Positions 45,400 through 57,639 of a DNA stretch of 64,000 nt are shown here, in pieces. The position numbers and the translations under genes were made by a program. This DNA comes from Dermanyssus gallinae (lineage: Eukaryota; Arthropoda; Arachnida; Mesostigmata; Dermanyssidae), in NCBI GenBank assembly GCA_003439945.1, contig QVRM01000283.1, positions 310,001 to 374,000 of the forward strand. Direction: 5' to 3'. The notes under the pieces were generated by a model. It saw only the letters and a list, made by a program, of their open reading frames with translations, ran no database searches and was not told the origin of the DNA. Positions within the stretch are counted from its first letter, which is position 1. The number at the start of each line of letters is the position of its first letter.

Positions 45400-46110
45400 A
45401 ACCTAACTTATTGGTGTTTGTAGTTGTCGTTGTTGTTGGTGTTGGGATTCCTTTCGTTGTGAGGTTGGCTGTGAGGATCCTTATACTAGTGGTGGCAGCA
45501 GCAGTAATAGTCGTTAATTGCCCGTTAAATATGTATTTCCTCTTTGTGTGTCGCTTTCGTCACTGTGCCATTATCAACCCCGAGTCTCAAGGCTTCGCTG
45601 AAGAATCGTTAGAAATGTGTGGCCGATCACACATCTGCTGATGATGCTGCCGCCTGCCGCCTGCCTGTCCGCACTGCCGTCGACGTGATGATTTGGGGGT
45701 GATGATGATGATGATGGTGATGGTGATTATTAACGCGCTGTTGTATGTCGTAGCTGTTGTTGTGGGCGGTTATAGTGCCACCAGTGTCTGCAGTGGCCAC
45801 CGTCATGCAGGGCGTGTTGCGCCGATTATGAACAAGAGCGCAAGCAAACTGATCAGAGCGACGACGCGCAGACGTCGTGGCGTGGCGACACTATAACATG
45901 ACGCCGTTAATGCTGCGGCTGCGGCGGCGGCTGCTATTGCTGAAGTTGTTGCTATTGTTGTTGTTGTTGTTGTTGGTTTCGTTGACCTTCATCATTTTGC
46001 CGGTACTTGGTTGCTCCAGACGCAAGAGCTGGTGCTGGTTGCTGCTTCTGCCGTTGGTGATTTCGTGTGTGTTGCTGACATCCCACACAGTATTTAGCTC
46101 CGGGTACGTT
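45400..46110. repeat. Trinucleotide-rich island E
   Basis: GTT near 45420-45440, GAT/GGT at 45700-45725, and a mixture of CGG/CTG/GTT at 45910-45980. Frames are low complexity. Confidence 0.7.
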
Positions 46111-46114
46111 GTTA

Positions 46115-47820
46115 GCGATTGATGCTCGCGGCGGTTCGGACTGAACCGTTGAAGGGCAAATGTAGAGGTAAAGTCAACGAGGCTTTAGATCACGGCCAGC
46201 ACTCGTGTGGAGGACGGACAGACTTGCGGTTGGTTGGTTGGTTGGTGTTTTAATTGCGATGATCTCCTGTCGTCTCGATTTCATAGTTGTATTCGTGTGT
46301 TGCAGCTATGATAGAAGTTGTAGTGGCAACCGGGGAGTGGTAGCTACCACGGAACTAGTTAGCAGCTTGCAGCAATTAAAGTCCTTGCAGTAATGCAGAG
46401 GTAATAGTGAGTGCACAATACTTCTGTGGTATGATGGGGGTGGGTGGGATTGAGTATGTATGTGTGTGTCTTTGTCTAAGTGTTGGTGGATAGTACATGT
46501 AGCTCGCGATGACAGCATAATCGTCTGTCATTCCACATGTTTCTTCTTCTTCTTCCTCTTCTGCATTCGTGGGTCCGATAGGGCAAACCCAGCAAAGAAT
46601 CAGTGAGGGGTCGTCCGTAGACGATGACGCGGTATCGCTGAGGCTTTTAGCATGTGCTGTGTGCTGGTGTGGTATTCTCTCACTCACTATTCGACCACTA
46701 GACATCGATAGTGACAGACCGTAGATGGATGAAGACGTCCATTCGCTTTATGAAGCCATCGTAATTTCAGTTGGAGTGCAGCCGAAGTAGCTACGCTGCC
46801 CATGTGCTTGGCGGCACGATTGGCGTCTATGTAGTGTATGCAAAACGAGGACTAGAAGCAGCGATATGTTGAAAATATACAGAATATATCGACGGCTCTA
46901 GCAGCAGTGGTAACAAGCGCTCTAACAAGGAGAATAACACCCGCAGTAACGGTGGCGCTTTTGCCAGATGCCAACAACAACAACATTCACAGTGACGGCA
47001 ACAATAAGGTCGGAAATGACAAGTAATTGATAAGAAGCACTACAATGTTCGAACTTGAAAACAATGAGGCTGGAAACATCAATAACCATAACTTGAACGT
47101 TGCCAATTTGAACAATGAAGGTATGGCATTGAGCGCCCTCGCTCTTTAGATGCCTCGTTTCATTATAACATAGTGGTGACAATACGAACCATGGAATGGC
47201 AAACTCATTATGAATAATAAACAATGTTAACAACAGCCATATGATAATCACAGTAATCGTAGTGACTAGTACAACAACAGGAACTACACTCCAACCGGCA
47301 ATATGATTATAAAGTCCATAGCAACTGCGAGAATTGTAATGTCATTTATCACAAGGCTAGGAGCACAATCTCCAGCAACAGCAGCAAAGACAATAACAAG
47401 AAATACAGACTATAGCTACAGCAAATCTTAAATGGTAGAAAATAACAACCGGCTCTTTACCGGTACTTCGGGCGTAAGTCAGGCTCAAATCAGGAAGTGG
47501 CACATCGATTCTAGGTCTAACAAGACCAGAGCCTGTCTTGAGTACAACGCGTGCCATACAAGAAAATACTTCAAATACAATGCGCTCCAAGCTAGATTTT
47601 TGAACACAGTCTATTAAAAGTCGCCTCTATAGCACAAATGTTTACATAATGCCGACATTGTTGGTATTAATTAAACTTCTAGGTCGACAAGCAGCAACGC
47701 CGTGAAGCATTTTATATATTCTTCTAAATTATAATAAATGAGAATTAAACTTCTCCTGTCAACTAGCGAATGTCAGTTATTAACAGTTGTTCTTTGTGTA
47801 TATTAACGACTGCGTATACT
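46115..47820. other. Intron-like sequence, no recognised gene
   Basis: TGGT units near 46223-46244 and CTT units near 46541-46562. No motif-bearing ORF was found. Confidence 0.4.
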
Positions 47821-47824
47821 GTTG

Positions 47825-47880
47825 TATATATATATTATATATATATTATATTATATATATATATATATATATATACATAT
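47825..47880. repeat. (TA)n microsatellite with ATT interruptions
   Basis: TA repeats broken by ATTA at three points. Another TA tract follows at 48665-48701, and a CAA/AAT tract at 48295-48335. Confidence 0.9.
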
Positions 47881-47889
47881 CGGATAGTA

Positions 47890-48664
47890 CTTGGATGCTT
47901 AAGTGTGCTAGTGTCATTATCCAGTAATAGGTGCAGTATGAAGATGATGTGTGTTGTATGGTGGCACGTGGCGTCATGGCAACGCGGCGCGAGCAGTGTT
48001 GAGTCAAACTGTCGGTCGAATAGGCTGCTGCTGCTGGCCGTGGTCACGATCATCTTCATGGAAGGCTGGCTGGCTGGTTGTCTGGCGGCTGTAACTCGAA
48101 TCGGCACCACGAACCGGAACAACGGTTGCTGTACCTAGGCACTCAGCGTGGTGGCGGTTGAGCGTCGCATTCTGCTGTCGAAGATGCTAAATCAAGCAGT
48201 CACAAGGTGATTCCGAAAGGTAGGAGCTTTTGTGGGAGCTAGTTGTGGGAGCAGCTACTGTCAGAGCAGCACGGTGAAAACGGTAGGCAGAAAAAATAAC
48301 AACAACAACAACAACAATAATAATAATAATAATAGTACAGCTATTGTTAATTCCTTTCTTCTCATGTATTTTTCCTCAACACTTTGTTGTCGGCTTTGGG
48401 CAATCATCTTTTAGAGCTATTCCCACACACACACGCACAGGTCCGCGTTGTTGTCGTAGTTTCCGTGTCCAATGCTTAACGCCATGCATTTCTCATCATT
48501 TACTTTTTTGTCGCTTTTTCTCACCTGACTACTATCATTTGTTGGATGACTATGCTACTATACTTATAGTTATTAAGTGCTAGTCCTCCGCTAAATCTGC
48601 TGAAACAATGAGAAAACATTTTAAGTATTGACTTTTCGGCCCTTGCAACTAAACATTTGAACTG

Positions 48665-48704
<40 letters not shown>

Positions 48705-49600
48705 CTATCATTAAGTGATATCTATGTGCCGATAAAGAATCAAAGTTTAGCAGGTTGAGTGTTAGCTATCTAGCTCAATTCTTGCGAAGTGTTTGTCGAT
48801 TAAAAGCAAAAGTCGCGTGAGGTACGTCGAAAAAGAAACGTTGGAACTAGTCGGGCTCATTTCGGCGTCAAGCAGCCTCAATTAGTCGTGTCCTAGGTCA
48901 ACAAAATCTGTCTCGTGAATGCGAAACGTGAAAGACTGGAAACATTGTATTGCCGTTTGTTTGACTGATGGCAGGTCCTGGATCGGAGTTGTGTTTGCCG
49001 TGTTGTCTCGTGATGGACTCACGTAGCCTTGGAAAATGGCGAAGCCGTTGTAGCTAAGGTCGGGACAACACACGCGGGACGCCACGGACGATGGCGTCAA
49101 AGAGCGCGCAATGCCCACTGCTAGCGTAGTTCGTATTCGACTTTTTGTGTAACAATATAGTGGCATGAAAGAGTGAAGAAAAACGCAAAGAGTTTTTGGA
49201 GCTTAAAGGGAATAATAACACCGTCTGTGGTAGTTCTGCTGTCGTCTATGAGGTGTCCGAGGTAGTCCGAGGCATTGCCTCGCTGCTGCTGCTGCTGATG
49301 GCCCTCATCTTTCTTCGTTATTCTTTGTGTTCTTCTTCCTGATTTTTTTGCTATTTTGACTCCCGTGTTTTCCGCGCGCGCGTTTGTTATTGCTGCTGGT
49401 ATTAGCGCGACCGGAACCAGTGGTTAAAGAGTCGTCGTTTCTGCTTTCATTTCATGTATTAATTCACATGAAAATAGTTAGCTGTCCAGGTCTAAACAGT
49501 ACGAAACGCTCCCCGAATATGGTCTGGTTTGTGCAGTGTCTGTCATGTGACAAAGAAAAGCGCATATGGGGTCGTCATTGTTATCGTTGTGAGTTGCTAT
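47890..49600. other. Intron-like sequence, no recognised gene
   Basis: Contains the CAA/TAA tract at 48295-48335 and the (TA)n at 48665-48701. A 94-codon minus-strand frame at 48882-49166 has ordinary amino acid composition but no recognised motif or splice context. Confidence 0.4.
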
Positions 49601-49614
49601 GAGGACTGTGATCA

Positions 49615-50520
49615 CGTTGATGATGATGATGATGTGGATGATTCCATCAAGCCCTTCGTTAGTGTGAATAATTGTTGTTGCACTACGTCGTGCTGTTACT
49701 GTTGTTATTGTTGCTATATTATTTTGTATATATATTTTGTATTGTAGTTTGTTGTATCCACTGGCGCTGCTGCTACGGCCGTCGTCGTCATCAGTGTGTG
49801 TTGAAGACATTGCAGTGGGTCTAGTTGTTGTTGTTATTGTTGTCGGTGGTTGTTGTTGTTGTTGTTGCTGTTGTTGTTGTCGTCGTCGTTGTCGTTGTTG
49901 CGTGGCTGGACATGCTGGCACATGTTGACGATGTTCGAGTTGGCCTAGCTACTGTCTGTTACTGCTGTTACTACACACCGCTAGGTGATGATCAATGCAA
50001 TATGGAAGCAGTATGGATGAGCACTGTCAGCGGGCTCTCTCAGTGCTCAGTGCTCGAGGAGGGACGGAACAGACCGCCGCCGCCGGGTGCGCTGGGTGCC
50101 GCAATACGCGCGCCCACTATCATCATTTCAGTCGTTCAGTCGCTGCTGCAGCAGCAGCAGCAGCAACAACAAAAGCCGCTGCAGAACGAACCGGCCCTTG
50201 CCCGTTTGCCTTCCTGACTAGTGAATGAATGAATAGGTGGATGGACGTATGGATGACAGATACACAGACAGACCAATCGTCTGTCTGGCAAAGCAGTTAG
50301 CTGTTAGCAGTAGTAGCAGCAGCAGCAGCAGGGACCAGGAACGAGAAGCTGCTGACCGGAAGAAAGGAATGACGGCGAAAACGGTCAAATGATGAAAGCG
50401 AACAAGATAGCAACTGCAACTGCAGCAAAAGTCAAAGCTGCTGCTGCAACTGCTCCCCGACCATTTACTTGCCTGCCTGTCTTACTTCTTTTTTTTCTTT
50501 CTTTCTTTCTATCCATCGAC
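49615..50520. repeat. Trinucleotide-rich island F
   Basis: GAT at 49617-49636, GTT-rich stretches at 49670-49720 and 49822-49905, CAG/CAA at 50146-50175 and CAG near 50317-50331, with CTTT units near 50490-50510. Frames are homopolymeric. Confidence 0.8.
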
Positions 50521-50524
50521 GTTT

Positions 50525-51400
50525 TCTCATTTTCTCTATTTCTCTTGATTTTTGTTTCTCTTCTCTACTTTCTACCTTGGCTTTGTAAACAGAGCAAAAT
50601 ATGGTCAACGGGTTAAATAGAAGCGGTGCTATTCAAGCCGCTGACTGATTGGTCTTTCGGCTGTCCGTCCGTCCGTCCGTCCGACTGTCCGTTGCTCACC
50701 GTTTCTCTTGTTTTGCTCTGGAACAACGTAACCCATGCTCAGTCACCATCATCCTCATCATTATCATCATCTTCGTCACTGTTACCAGCACCATAATGGT
50801 CGTCGCCGCTGGCTGCAACAATTATACACTTTATCGTCATCATCGTCATTATCATCATCACCTGCTTTCTTGTCAGTATATAAGTATAAACAAAATATAA
50901 GCAACAGCAGTTTATAGTCAGTCGGCGATGAAAAGGTATTCGAGTGTTTCGCTGTATCGTACCGCATCACGTACTCCGCGTTCCTACATCTAACAACACC
51001 AACTTTTACGTTACGATGGAGGTTTAGAAGCTTAGGTAGGCTGGATGGATGCGAGAGGCGATACGGGGGAGGTTTTCGTCGGTGATATCTAGAATCGTTC
51101 GGTGTGTTTTAGCCTTAGCCAGCATGACCACGTCAGGCAGCAAAATAAATGTGAAGGATAGGGAAATACAGCCAGCGTGTTTGTCGTCGTGTTGATCAAC
51201 GCAAACATAATCAGTCGACAAGGCTTCTCTCCGGTGGCCATCTTCGAAATCTTACTGGTTACATCGAAGTAATGTATAGGGGGTAATATTTATATAGTTA
51301 TATACATATGTGTGTGTTTTATTCAGTTCCGTCAAAAGCGACACCATTGTATTGGCGTGTCGCCTCCTGAGTGTACATATCCAAAGATGGATCGAAATAG
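50525..51400. other. No recognised gene
   Basis: CCGT units near 50663-50685 and CAT-rich sequence at 50745-50865. Nothing else was recognised. Confidence 0.4.
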
Positions 51401-51424
51401 TCTGATACAGTGTTTATAGGAAAA

Positions 51425-51900
51425 ACAAGTGCTTTTCCTTTCAATATAGCTGCCGCCCGCTGCGATACACTTGTGCCATCTTCTTTTACACTCTTCGAAA
51501 CTTTTTTAAACGCGTCGTTCGGAATTTGGATGAGTTGCTCCTGCGAGTTTTATTTATGTTCTCTATAGTCTCGAAACGTTGTCTTTTACATTTTTTTATT
51601 CGTGGGAAAAGGAAACAGTTTTACGGCGCCCATTGCATCTGAAGTGAATAAGGAGGTTGCGGAAATTTAAAAACTAATGTTTTATCAAATATCTGAAATA
51701 AAAAACGAAATATGTCCCGGTGCGTTGTCGTGACGATGGATCCAATAGTTGTTTGCTCAGAGTTCAGGTTTCTTGCTTCGAACATTCTTGCAAAAACATC
51801 CTTAAATTTCGCGGAAGTATTCCCAATTGATAGTAGAACCAGGTAATGCAGATTTGTTGCTCCTCCATTTTCCTTCTAAAAAATCGCCGAACCTAAATTT
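51425..51900 (-). pseudogene. Mariner-type transposase remnant (family 1)
   Basis: The minus strand reads ALPGSTINWEYFREI (about 51850-51805), VRSKKPEL with a stop where W is usual, NNYWIHRHDNAPGHISFFIS (about 51750-51700), then after a gap RFETIENIKQELQEQLIQIP followed by NDAFKKVSKSVK (about 51585-51480). HxDNAPxH carries the second catalytic Asp of mariner transposases; the following YS.DLAP.D segment with the third is not intact. The N-terminal DNA-binding part is missing. Frame breaks are present. Confidence 0.75.
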
Positions 51901-52029
51901 TTTCACTTCTTTAAGTAAACTCAAACAATAAACGCCACCACCTGGCATGTGTGAAGCTGCAAAAACCGGAAGACCTTAGAAATCTCGGTCTGGCGACAAA
52001 ATACTTAAACTTGCCGACCCGCCCTCGGA

Positions 52030-52184
<155 letters not shown>

Positions 52185-52223
52185 AAAATAAGAGCCACCA
52201 TCGCGCTTATTCATGAAAACGTA

Positions 52224-52276
52224 GCAAGTTACTACGCAAGTTACTACGCAAGCTATCATAGCAAGTTACTACGCAA
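52224..52276 (+). repeat. 12-bp short tandem repeat, four units
   Basis: gcaagttactac occurs at 52224, 52236 and 52261, with a diverged unit gcaagctatcat at 52248 and one extra base before the last unit. Confidence 0.8.
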
Positions 52277-52528
52277 ATAAGTTGGTGTCAACGAACGAGG
52301 CAAAACAAGATGAGCACTGATGCATGTAGGTTGCGTTCATGTAGTTGTCAGCAAACACAGGTTATAGGTGAGCGTTCTTAGCACCGATCTATGCAAAGGT
52401 AAATGACCTCCTGTTTGCAACGACTGAACCAACAACTTGTACTAGTTCCGATTTGGCTTCTACCCAAAGTTCAAAGATGATTCTTACAACAGTAAGCTAA
52501 GAGTAAAACCAGGTTTCTCTTTTGGTAG

Positions 52529-52529
<1 letters not shown>

Positions 52530-52561
<32 letters not shown>
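52530..52561. repeat. (TA)n at the 5' boundary of the R2-like element
   Basis: About 32 bp of TA immediately precedes the open frame of the R2-like fragment. Confidence 0.95.
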
Positions 52562-52562
<1 letters not shown>

Positions 52563-53707
52563 CTTCCCTTAAACCCCACCAAAGACTCATATTTTTGAAA
52601 GACTTTCTCATTCCCCGTCTCCTATGTAAACTGGTCTCCGGTCCCAGACCATCTTACGCACTCCTTAGCGACCTAGATAAAAAGATCAGAAAGGTTGTTA
52701 AGTCGAAATGGCTTAAGCTCGAAAACTCGGTGCCGAACGCCTACCTGTACACGCACACAGCACACGGCGGTCTGGACATCCCCTGCCTCCAAACATTAAT
52801 TCCCAGACTCCGCCTCTCCCGCCTGACAGCACTACAACACTCCACGCAGCTTGGGGTCCAATGGATGCTAACCACCGAGCACTTCAAAAAAGATCTTACG
52901 AAAACAAGACTTCTTTGCGAGCGCTTGGGAACCTCCATTGAGACCGCTACACAAGAGACCGATTACTGGTCTCAACAACTACACAACACGTTCGATGGGG
53001 CACATTTTAAAAAAGCACACGAAACGCCCTTTGTACATTACTGGATTAAGGGTATGCCCTACCTATCTGGTAAGGAGTATTTAAACCTACTAAAGCTCAG
53101 GATCAATGCACTACCAACGCGTGCCAGATTGGCCAGGGGACGCCCGGGCTACAACAAACGTTGTAGGCACGGGTGTCATGCGCCTGAGACGTTGGCTCAT
53201 GTCGCTCAGATGTGCGACACAACACACAAACAAACCATAAAAAGACATGACGACGTCTGTGATCGCGTGGCGCGTCTTCTCCGCGAAAGGGGTCATGAGG
53301 TGGTTCGTGAGCGAGTATTCCGTCGACCGGACGCACCGGGTCTAAAGCCCGACCTCGTAATAACAACACCTACCGAGGTCTGGGTTTTAGATGCCGAGGT
53401 TTGCGGCCCGAACCGGGACCTGGCAAAAGCGCGGCAGGACAAGATCACCAAATATGACGTCGAGTTCCTAAGAGCGACGCTCCCCGACCCGCAAAAACCT
53501 CGCAGATTCGGAGCCATCACTATCTGTTTGAGTGGTGTATGGGACTCCGAATCTGCGAGGACGCTCTTGGGGCTCGGCGTCACGAAGAGGAATCTTATGG
53601 ATCTCACCGTTTTAACTTTGCAAGGAACCTTGAGAATATACCGCTCGCACCGGGTCCATAAGAGCGGGGGCTACCATCAAGCAAGGACACGGACAACTGA
53701 TTCTTAA
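52562..53707 (+). CDS. R2-type element C-terminus: CCHC zinc finger and restriction-like endonuclease
   Basis: The frame is open from the TA array (SLKPHQRLIFLKDFLIPRLL at its start, the post-RT thumb region) to a stop at 53707; no natural start exists in the fragment. Counting from the TTG at 52595 (370 codons), a CCHC finger lies at Cys190, Cys194, His202 and Cys207. The restriction-like endonuclease follows: RHDD at 217-220, KPD at 251-253, and the catalytic Asp266 in WVLDAEV, 12 residues on; Lys283 and Tyr287 also fit the family. This endonuclease nicks the target site in R2/R4/Dong/NeSL/Hero-type elements. No frameshift is present, so the copy is recent or the frame has been spared. The exact clade cannot be fixed without the RT. 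Confidence 0.88.
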
Positions 53708-53876
53708 CTTCACGTGACACCTTTTTACTACCATTTTTATTAAGGCGAGCACTGCCGAGTGTGCAAACGTATTGTAAATGATTAATAAATCATTCGGATT
53801 ATCTTTCTGGCTTGCCAATTCTCTACGCAAACTCTATTCAAGAATCTCTGAAACAAGACTTGAGGTAGTCTCATTG

Positions 53877-53880
<4 letters not shown>
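52562..53880 (+). mobile_element. 5'-truncated R2-type retrotransposon inserted between (TA)n arrays
   Basis: An open frame (52562-53707) encodes the C-terminal half of an R2-superfamily protein, followed by a 170-bp 3' UTR (with attaataaatc near 53778) running straight into another (TA)n array at 53879. TA repeats thus lie at both junctions. RT-coding sequence is missing, as expected of incomplete target-primed reverse transcription. No poly(A) is present, as in R2-type elements. Confidence 0.8.

Positions 53881-53931
<51 letters not shown>
53879..53931. repeat. (TA)n at the 3' boundary of the R2-like element
   Basis: About 52 bp of TA directly following the element's 3' end. Confidence 0.95.
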
Positions 53932-53933
<2 letters not shown>

Positions 53934-53934
53934 G

Positions 53935-55700
53935 ACTTTAAGGATGCATTATGGTCGCAGAGATGCAGTCTCGTCAAATATGTTATTACGAAAATGACAG
54001 TTATAATGACGGCGATGCAATAATGCTAAAGTATGCTGGCGGCCATTGAAGCAGACGAGCTTCGTTTGCTTCGTAAGGGCTCTAAGGGGGGTTACCGTGC
54101 AGGAACGTGTGTTGGAGTATCTGTGCGTTTCTGCAGTCATGAGCTGATCTTTCTACCGGTCTAACTACTTGTCGTGCTTGCTTGCGGACAATGCAAAAGC
54201 AGGGTGTTCTTGCTTCACAGCGTACCGTACGTGACAGCTATCTCGACAAGGAAGATACAGCATATTCAGCAAAGCTCTGTACCGGGCACCCAATTATTAG
54301 CATTGTTGATAACACTACATTACCGGCGGCAGTATAAGGAAAAAATGAGAAGAAGAGCAATAAGGAGAGAAACAAGACAAAGAAGAAAAAAAGAGCAACA
54401 ACAACACCATCCACAAGTTAGACAAATTTGCGTGAGAGTATTTTGGGTTTCTCAAGACGCTAAATGCCGCAGAAGAGCCAGCATGCATAACAGCAAGCGA
54501 CCCCTACTTTGACGAATGAGAGAAGAGGTCAAGAGTTGAATGGGAATGCTCCATTTTGTGGGGAGATGAGGATGGCAATGGTCACCCGACAAGTACCCGT
54601 CAGAGCATACATACATACATACATGAGTAATGACTAACTCACTTCACAACACTCTTATGCATACTTCAATTTTTTTACGAGGCTACTCCGTAGGTATGCT
54701 ACTTATAATGTTCTTGTTGTGTGTTTCGTGCCCGCACCGAGGAGGATTGCATTTTTAATACCGTCTGCGTAGCTGTGTACTGATGTACGTTGAGATGCTC
54801 CGTTTGGGTTTTCAGGATATAGTTGAAGTGCAACATGCTTGCTGGAATGTGTTCTTTGCTGGCTTCTATTAGATACGTGTTTGGTTCATTTGTCGGTGTG
54901 TCAATGTTTTTCTTTGTTTCCCGGCCTTTCGGCCCAAGATTGGCCTCCTGTGAATCATTTCAGGGTGATGACACACACGAAATCCGTCGGGAATGCGACA
55001 TCACGCGATAATAATGGTTATGCCTCAACTTGTGGTTACCATCACAGCGTGGTTGCTGACTACGTTTCGTGTATGTAATGTATGTTGTGTTTGTATGCGT
55101 CATTGTTTGTGTCATGCATTAGTGGCATAGGCTTACTACACTGATTTGCTTTTGACCTCGATAACGAGAGAGTGTCGGGGGACGCGTGATAACGTTGCAT
55201 GCGCAATTGTAGCACTAAGGGAGGAGAAAGTGCAACGTTAACAAACAAAGATGGCCTCTCAAATCAAGCATTCGATCATAATTCCGTTCAACACTGAGTA
55301 GCAAACAGCGCTACGTAACCGGTGGCCGCTTTATTGACATTCGTGCGTCGACTCATCTACTAATAGATGCCGGCGAAAATTTAACGGCCGCCTAGTAAAA
55401 AATGCTTGCATCCAACAGTAACAAGAGCAACAATGGAAGCAGCAGAAACAACAACAATAACTGCAATAGCCACGATAATTACAATAGCCGCATTAACTAC
55501 AGTAGCAACAACAACAGCAACAAACACAGTGCTGCAAACGGAAGATAGGACCACGATAATTATATAGAGGTGGTGTAATCATATGCGAATAGCAAATGCT
55601 TTGCTTTGATATCGGCATTAATTGGGGTGCTAGCGACTATAGCAGTAACAGTGGGTTTGTTAAAGTTTGTCTGTGGATCGCACTGTGGATAGTAGAACCG
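53935..55700. other. Intron-like sequence, no recognised gene
   Basis: A plus frame at 54174-54512 is Arg/Gln rich in its second half, without a secure family match. CATA units lie near 54608-54624, CAA/CAG patches at 55420-55535. Nothing else was recognised. Confidence 0.4.
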
Positions 55701-55724
55701 TAAAGCTCAGAGCCAGGAAATAAG

Positions 55725-56235
55725 ATGTTACATCTCCTGTGGTATATTATTTCATGTTCTCTCCTGTGTGTAATAGCAAGTTTCTTTCATGAGGATAGCT
55801 TATTGGTAGACGGGACGCGTGGTGTATTGGAGATTAAGCAAAATGTGGGAACTCCCCAAGGACACCCGTTAAGCTGCGTCGCGTTTACTCTGCTTCTCGC
55901 CGAGTTGTCGGTTACGTCCGACAGGGCTACCAAAGAGCTGTGGGGATATCGTCGTTAGATGTATTTAATGCCTTGCACTTTTAGTGTGGTTCTGCATGTG
56001 ACAGCGCCTCATATACAACAAGTACATGGTTGTCACTACTTGGTATGTTCAAACGCTCAAATGAGTCGTGCACCTGTTGGTTTTGCCTGCAAAGATGTGC
56101 CCAGTACCATGCAGTGGAGTGCGCAGCACTGGAGCATAAATTGTTGCACTACTTTGTTCGCCAAAAGCGCGAAGAAGATGAAGAAACGAAGTATGAAGAA
56201 AATCTTATGAAATCTATATTGTACCTATTTTGAGC
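55725..56235 (+). pseudogene. LINE remnant: RT motif plus zinc knuckle, internally deleted
   Basis: A plus frame at 55725-55958 contains GTPQGHPLSCVAFTLLLAEL near 55849-55908, which fits the PQG box of a reverse transcriptase. After about 120 bp another frame carries CWFCLQRCAQYHAVEC (about 56073-56120) and an acidic/basic tail ending at 56233. The YXDD box and thumb that should lie between are missing, so the element is internally deleted. The knuckle matches the family at 37.3 kb and, more distantly, 7.05 kb. Confidence 0.55.
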
Positions 56236-56239
56236 GAAA

Positions 56240-56790
56240 TACACACAATTAATTGATTATTTGAGGACAACTCATCGTCGTTCAAAAAATACAACAAGTA
56301 TATATATATATATGTGTGTGTGAGCTGCTCATAGAGTAGCTTCAGTCAGACGGCGTTCATGTGCCTCTTATTCGTCTTGTAATTATTGTATTCGCAGTCA
56401 TATGACGTAGCAATTTAGCGATGTGTCGGATATTCCCCCTAAACAGTTGTAACTCATACAGGGCAATAATATAACTAGATAATGAATCTAAATAACTAGG
56501 CACTGGGAAAACGGTAATTTGCTATCGAAAGTCGAAAAGTTAAAATAGTTTATATAGTATACAACAAATGCAGAAGAAGTAGAATGAGGGTAAGTTATTA
56601 GCTGCCACGACACGTTTGCGATGGGTTAGTATCGAGAGTGGCCGGCGATCTCTGGTTGTCACAGAGTAGAAGAAGATTTTGTCCTAGTCCGTCAAAAAGA
56701 CTGCCCGTTTGATGTAGACAGAGTAGCGACAAAATGCACGTTGAGTGCTTAGACCTTGTCGTGAGCAGGTAGAGCAGGACCTTGTCGTGT
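56240..56790. other. No recognised feature
   Basis: A short TA/TG tract lies at 56299-56321. Nothing else was found. Confidence 0.4.
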
Positions 56791-57058
56791 GTGGTGGTAT
56801 GGTCTAGATAGGGGACTGGTGCGCTAGTTATGGTTGTCATCTACCGGGATGTCGCTCGAATTTTCGTTTAGCGATGCTCATTAAGAATAGATGATAAACC
56901 GCTGAAGGTCAGCGGCCATGCTGCCACAAGGACTGTTAACAACTCTATACGGCTCAACATGTCGGAGCCTTGGGGCCTTGATGAATTCCTAGCCCGAAGG
57001 GGACAGAAGATGGTCTAAAACTAAAAGCAACCTCCTTAAAACATGTTTTATGATTCCA
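56791..57058 (+). mobile_element. tRNA-derived SINE, third copy of the 16.1-kb family
   Basis: Starts tggtggtatggtctag (A-box region), followed by tggttgtcatctaccggg. The B-box region is eroded (about 15 bp lost around gctcgaatt). The body with tcagcggccatgctgccaca and the 3' tail aaagcaacctccttaaaaca are retained. It matches 16098-16345 and 10180-10450. Confidence 0.7.
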
Positions 57059-57064
57059 TGTAGA

Positions 57065-57510
57065 AGACCGAATCACTGCAACAAAACGGAAGGTGGGTGA
57101 CGACGATGATGATGTTGATTTTTATCGTCTTCGGATTTATTTAATGTTGTTGATGTTGATTTCTTTATTGCTCTGTTGCCGCACACTCGTCGTCACTTCG
57201 TCGAGCATGACCACTAGTCAAATCGTAGACTGTGAGATCTTGCTCTTTTCATCATGTCGTCTAAAAATTATTCAGCAGTGGCAGCTGTTTCATGGCGTGT
57301 GGATGAATGCCTCCTCATTCGCCGTTCATTTGCATTCTTTGGGGACAAGGCTATTAACACACTGAAGCCCACTATACATGCGCTTAAATAAATACACATA
57401 TACACGCATTTATTTTGTGCTAACCTCAAAAAGACAGTGTCGCGTATGAACAACCGTTTGGAGCGAAAGGAGGGCGAAAATGGTAACTCAGTAAATAGCT
57501 AAGCATGCAT
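57065..57510. other. No recognised feature
   Basis: A GAT-rich patch near 57100-57115 and a frame at 57093-57365 without recognised motifs. Confidence 0.4.
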
Positions 57511-57518
57511 TGGCCTTA

Positions 57519-57637
57519 CGTGCAATGATACCTGCTTTTGTCATTAAGAGTATCATTGCACGCGAAGTTAAGCGTGATATCACTAACGCGGCATCTTCTT
57601 CTGCGATAGAGAGTGCACGGGTTTCATGCACTATCTC
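57519..57637. repeat. Two consecutive hairpins
   Basis: cgtgcaatgatac (57519-57531) pairs perfectly with gtatcattgcacg (57550-57562) across an 18-base loop, with three more pairs possible beyond a small bulge. A weaker stem follows: agtgca at 57612-57617 with tgcact at 57627-57632, extended by three pairs past a mismatch. No gene was recognised around them. Confidence 0.75.
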
Positions 57638-57639
57638 AA

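Noticed and set aside
48882..49166. 94-codon minus frame of normal composition
   Set aside because: No family match from inspection, no splice sites at its ends, and no neighbour supporting it.
54174..54512. 112-codon frame with an Arg/Gln-rich half, considered as a Harbinger-type transposase start
   Set aside because: The resemblance rests on basic composition only; no catalytic segment follows.
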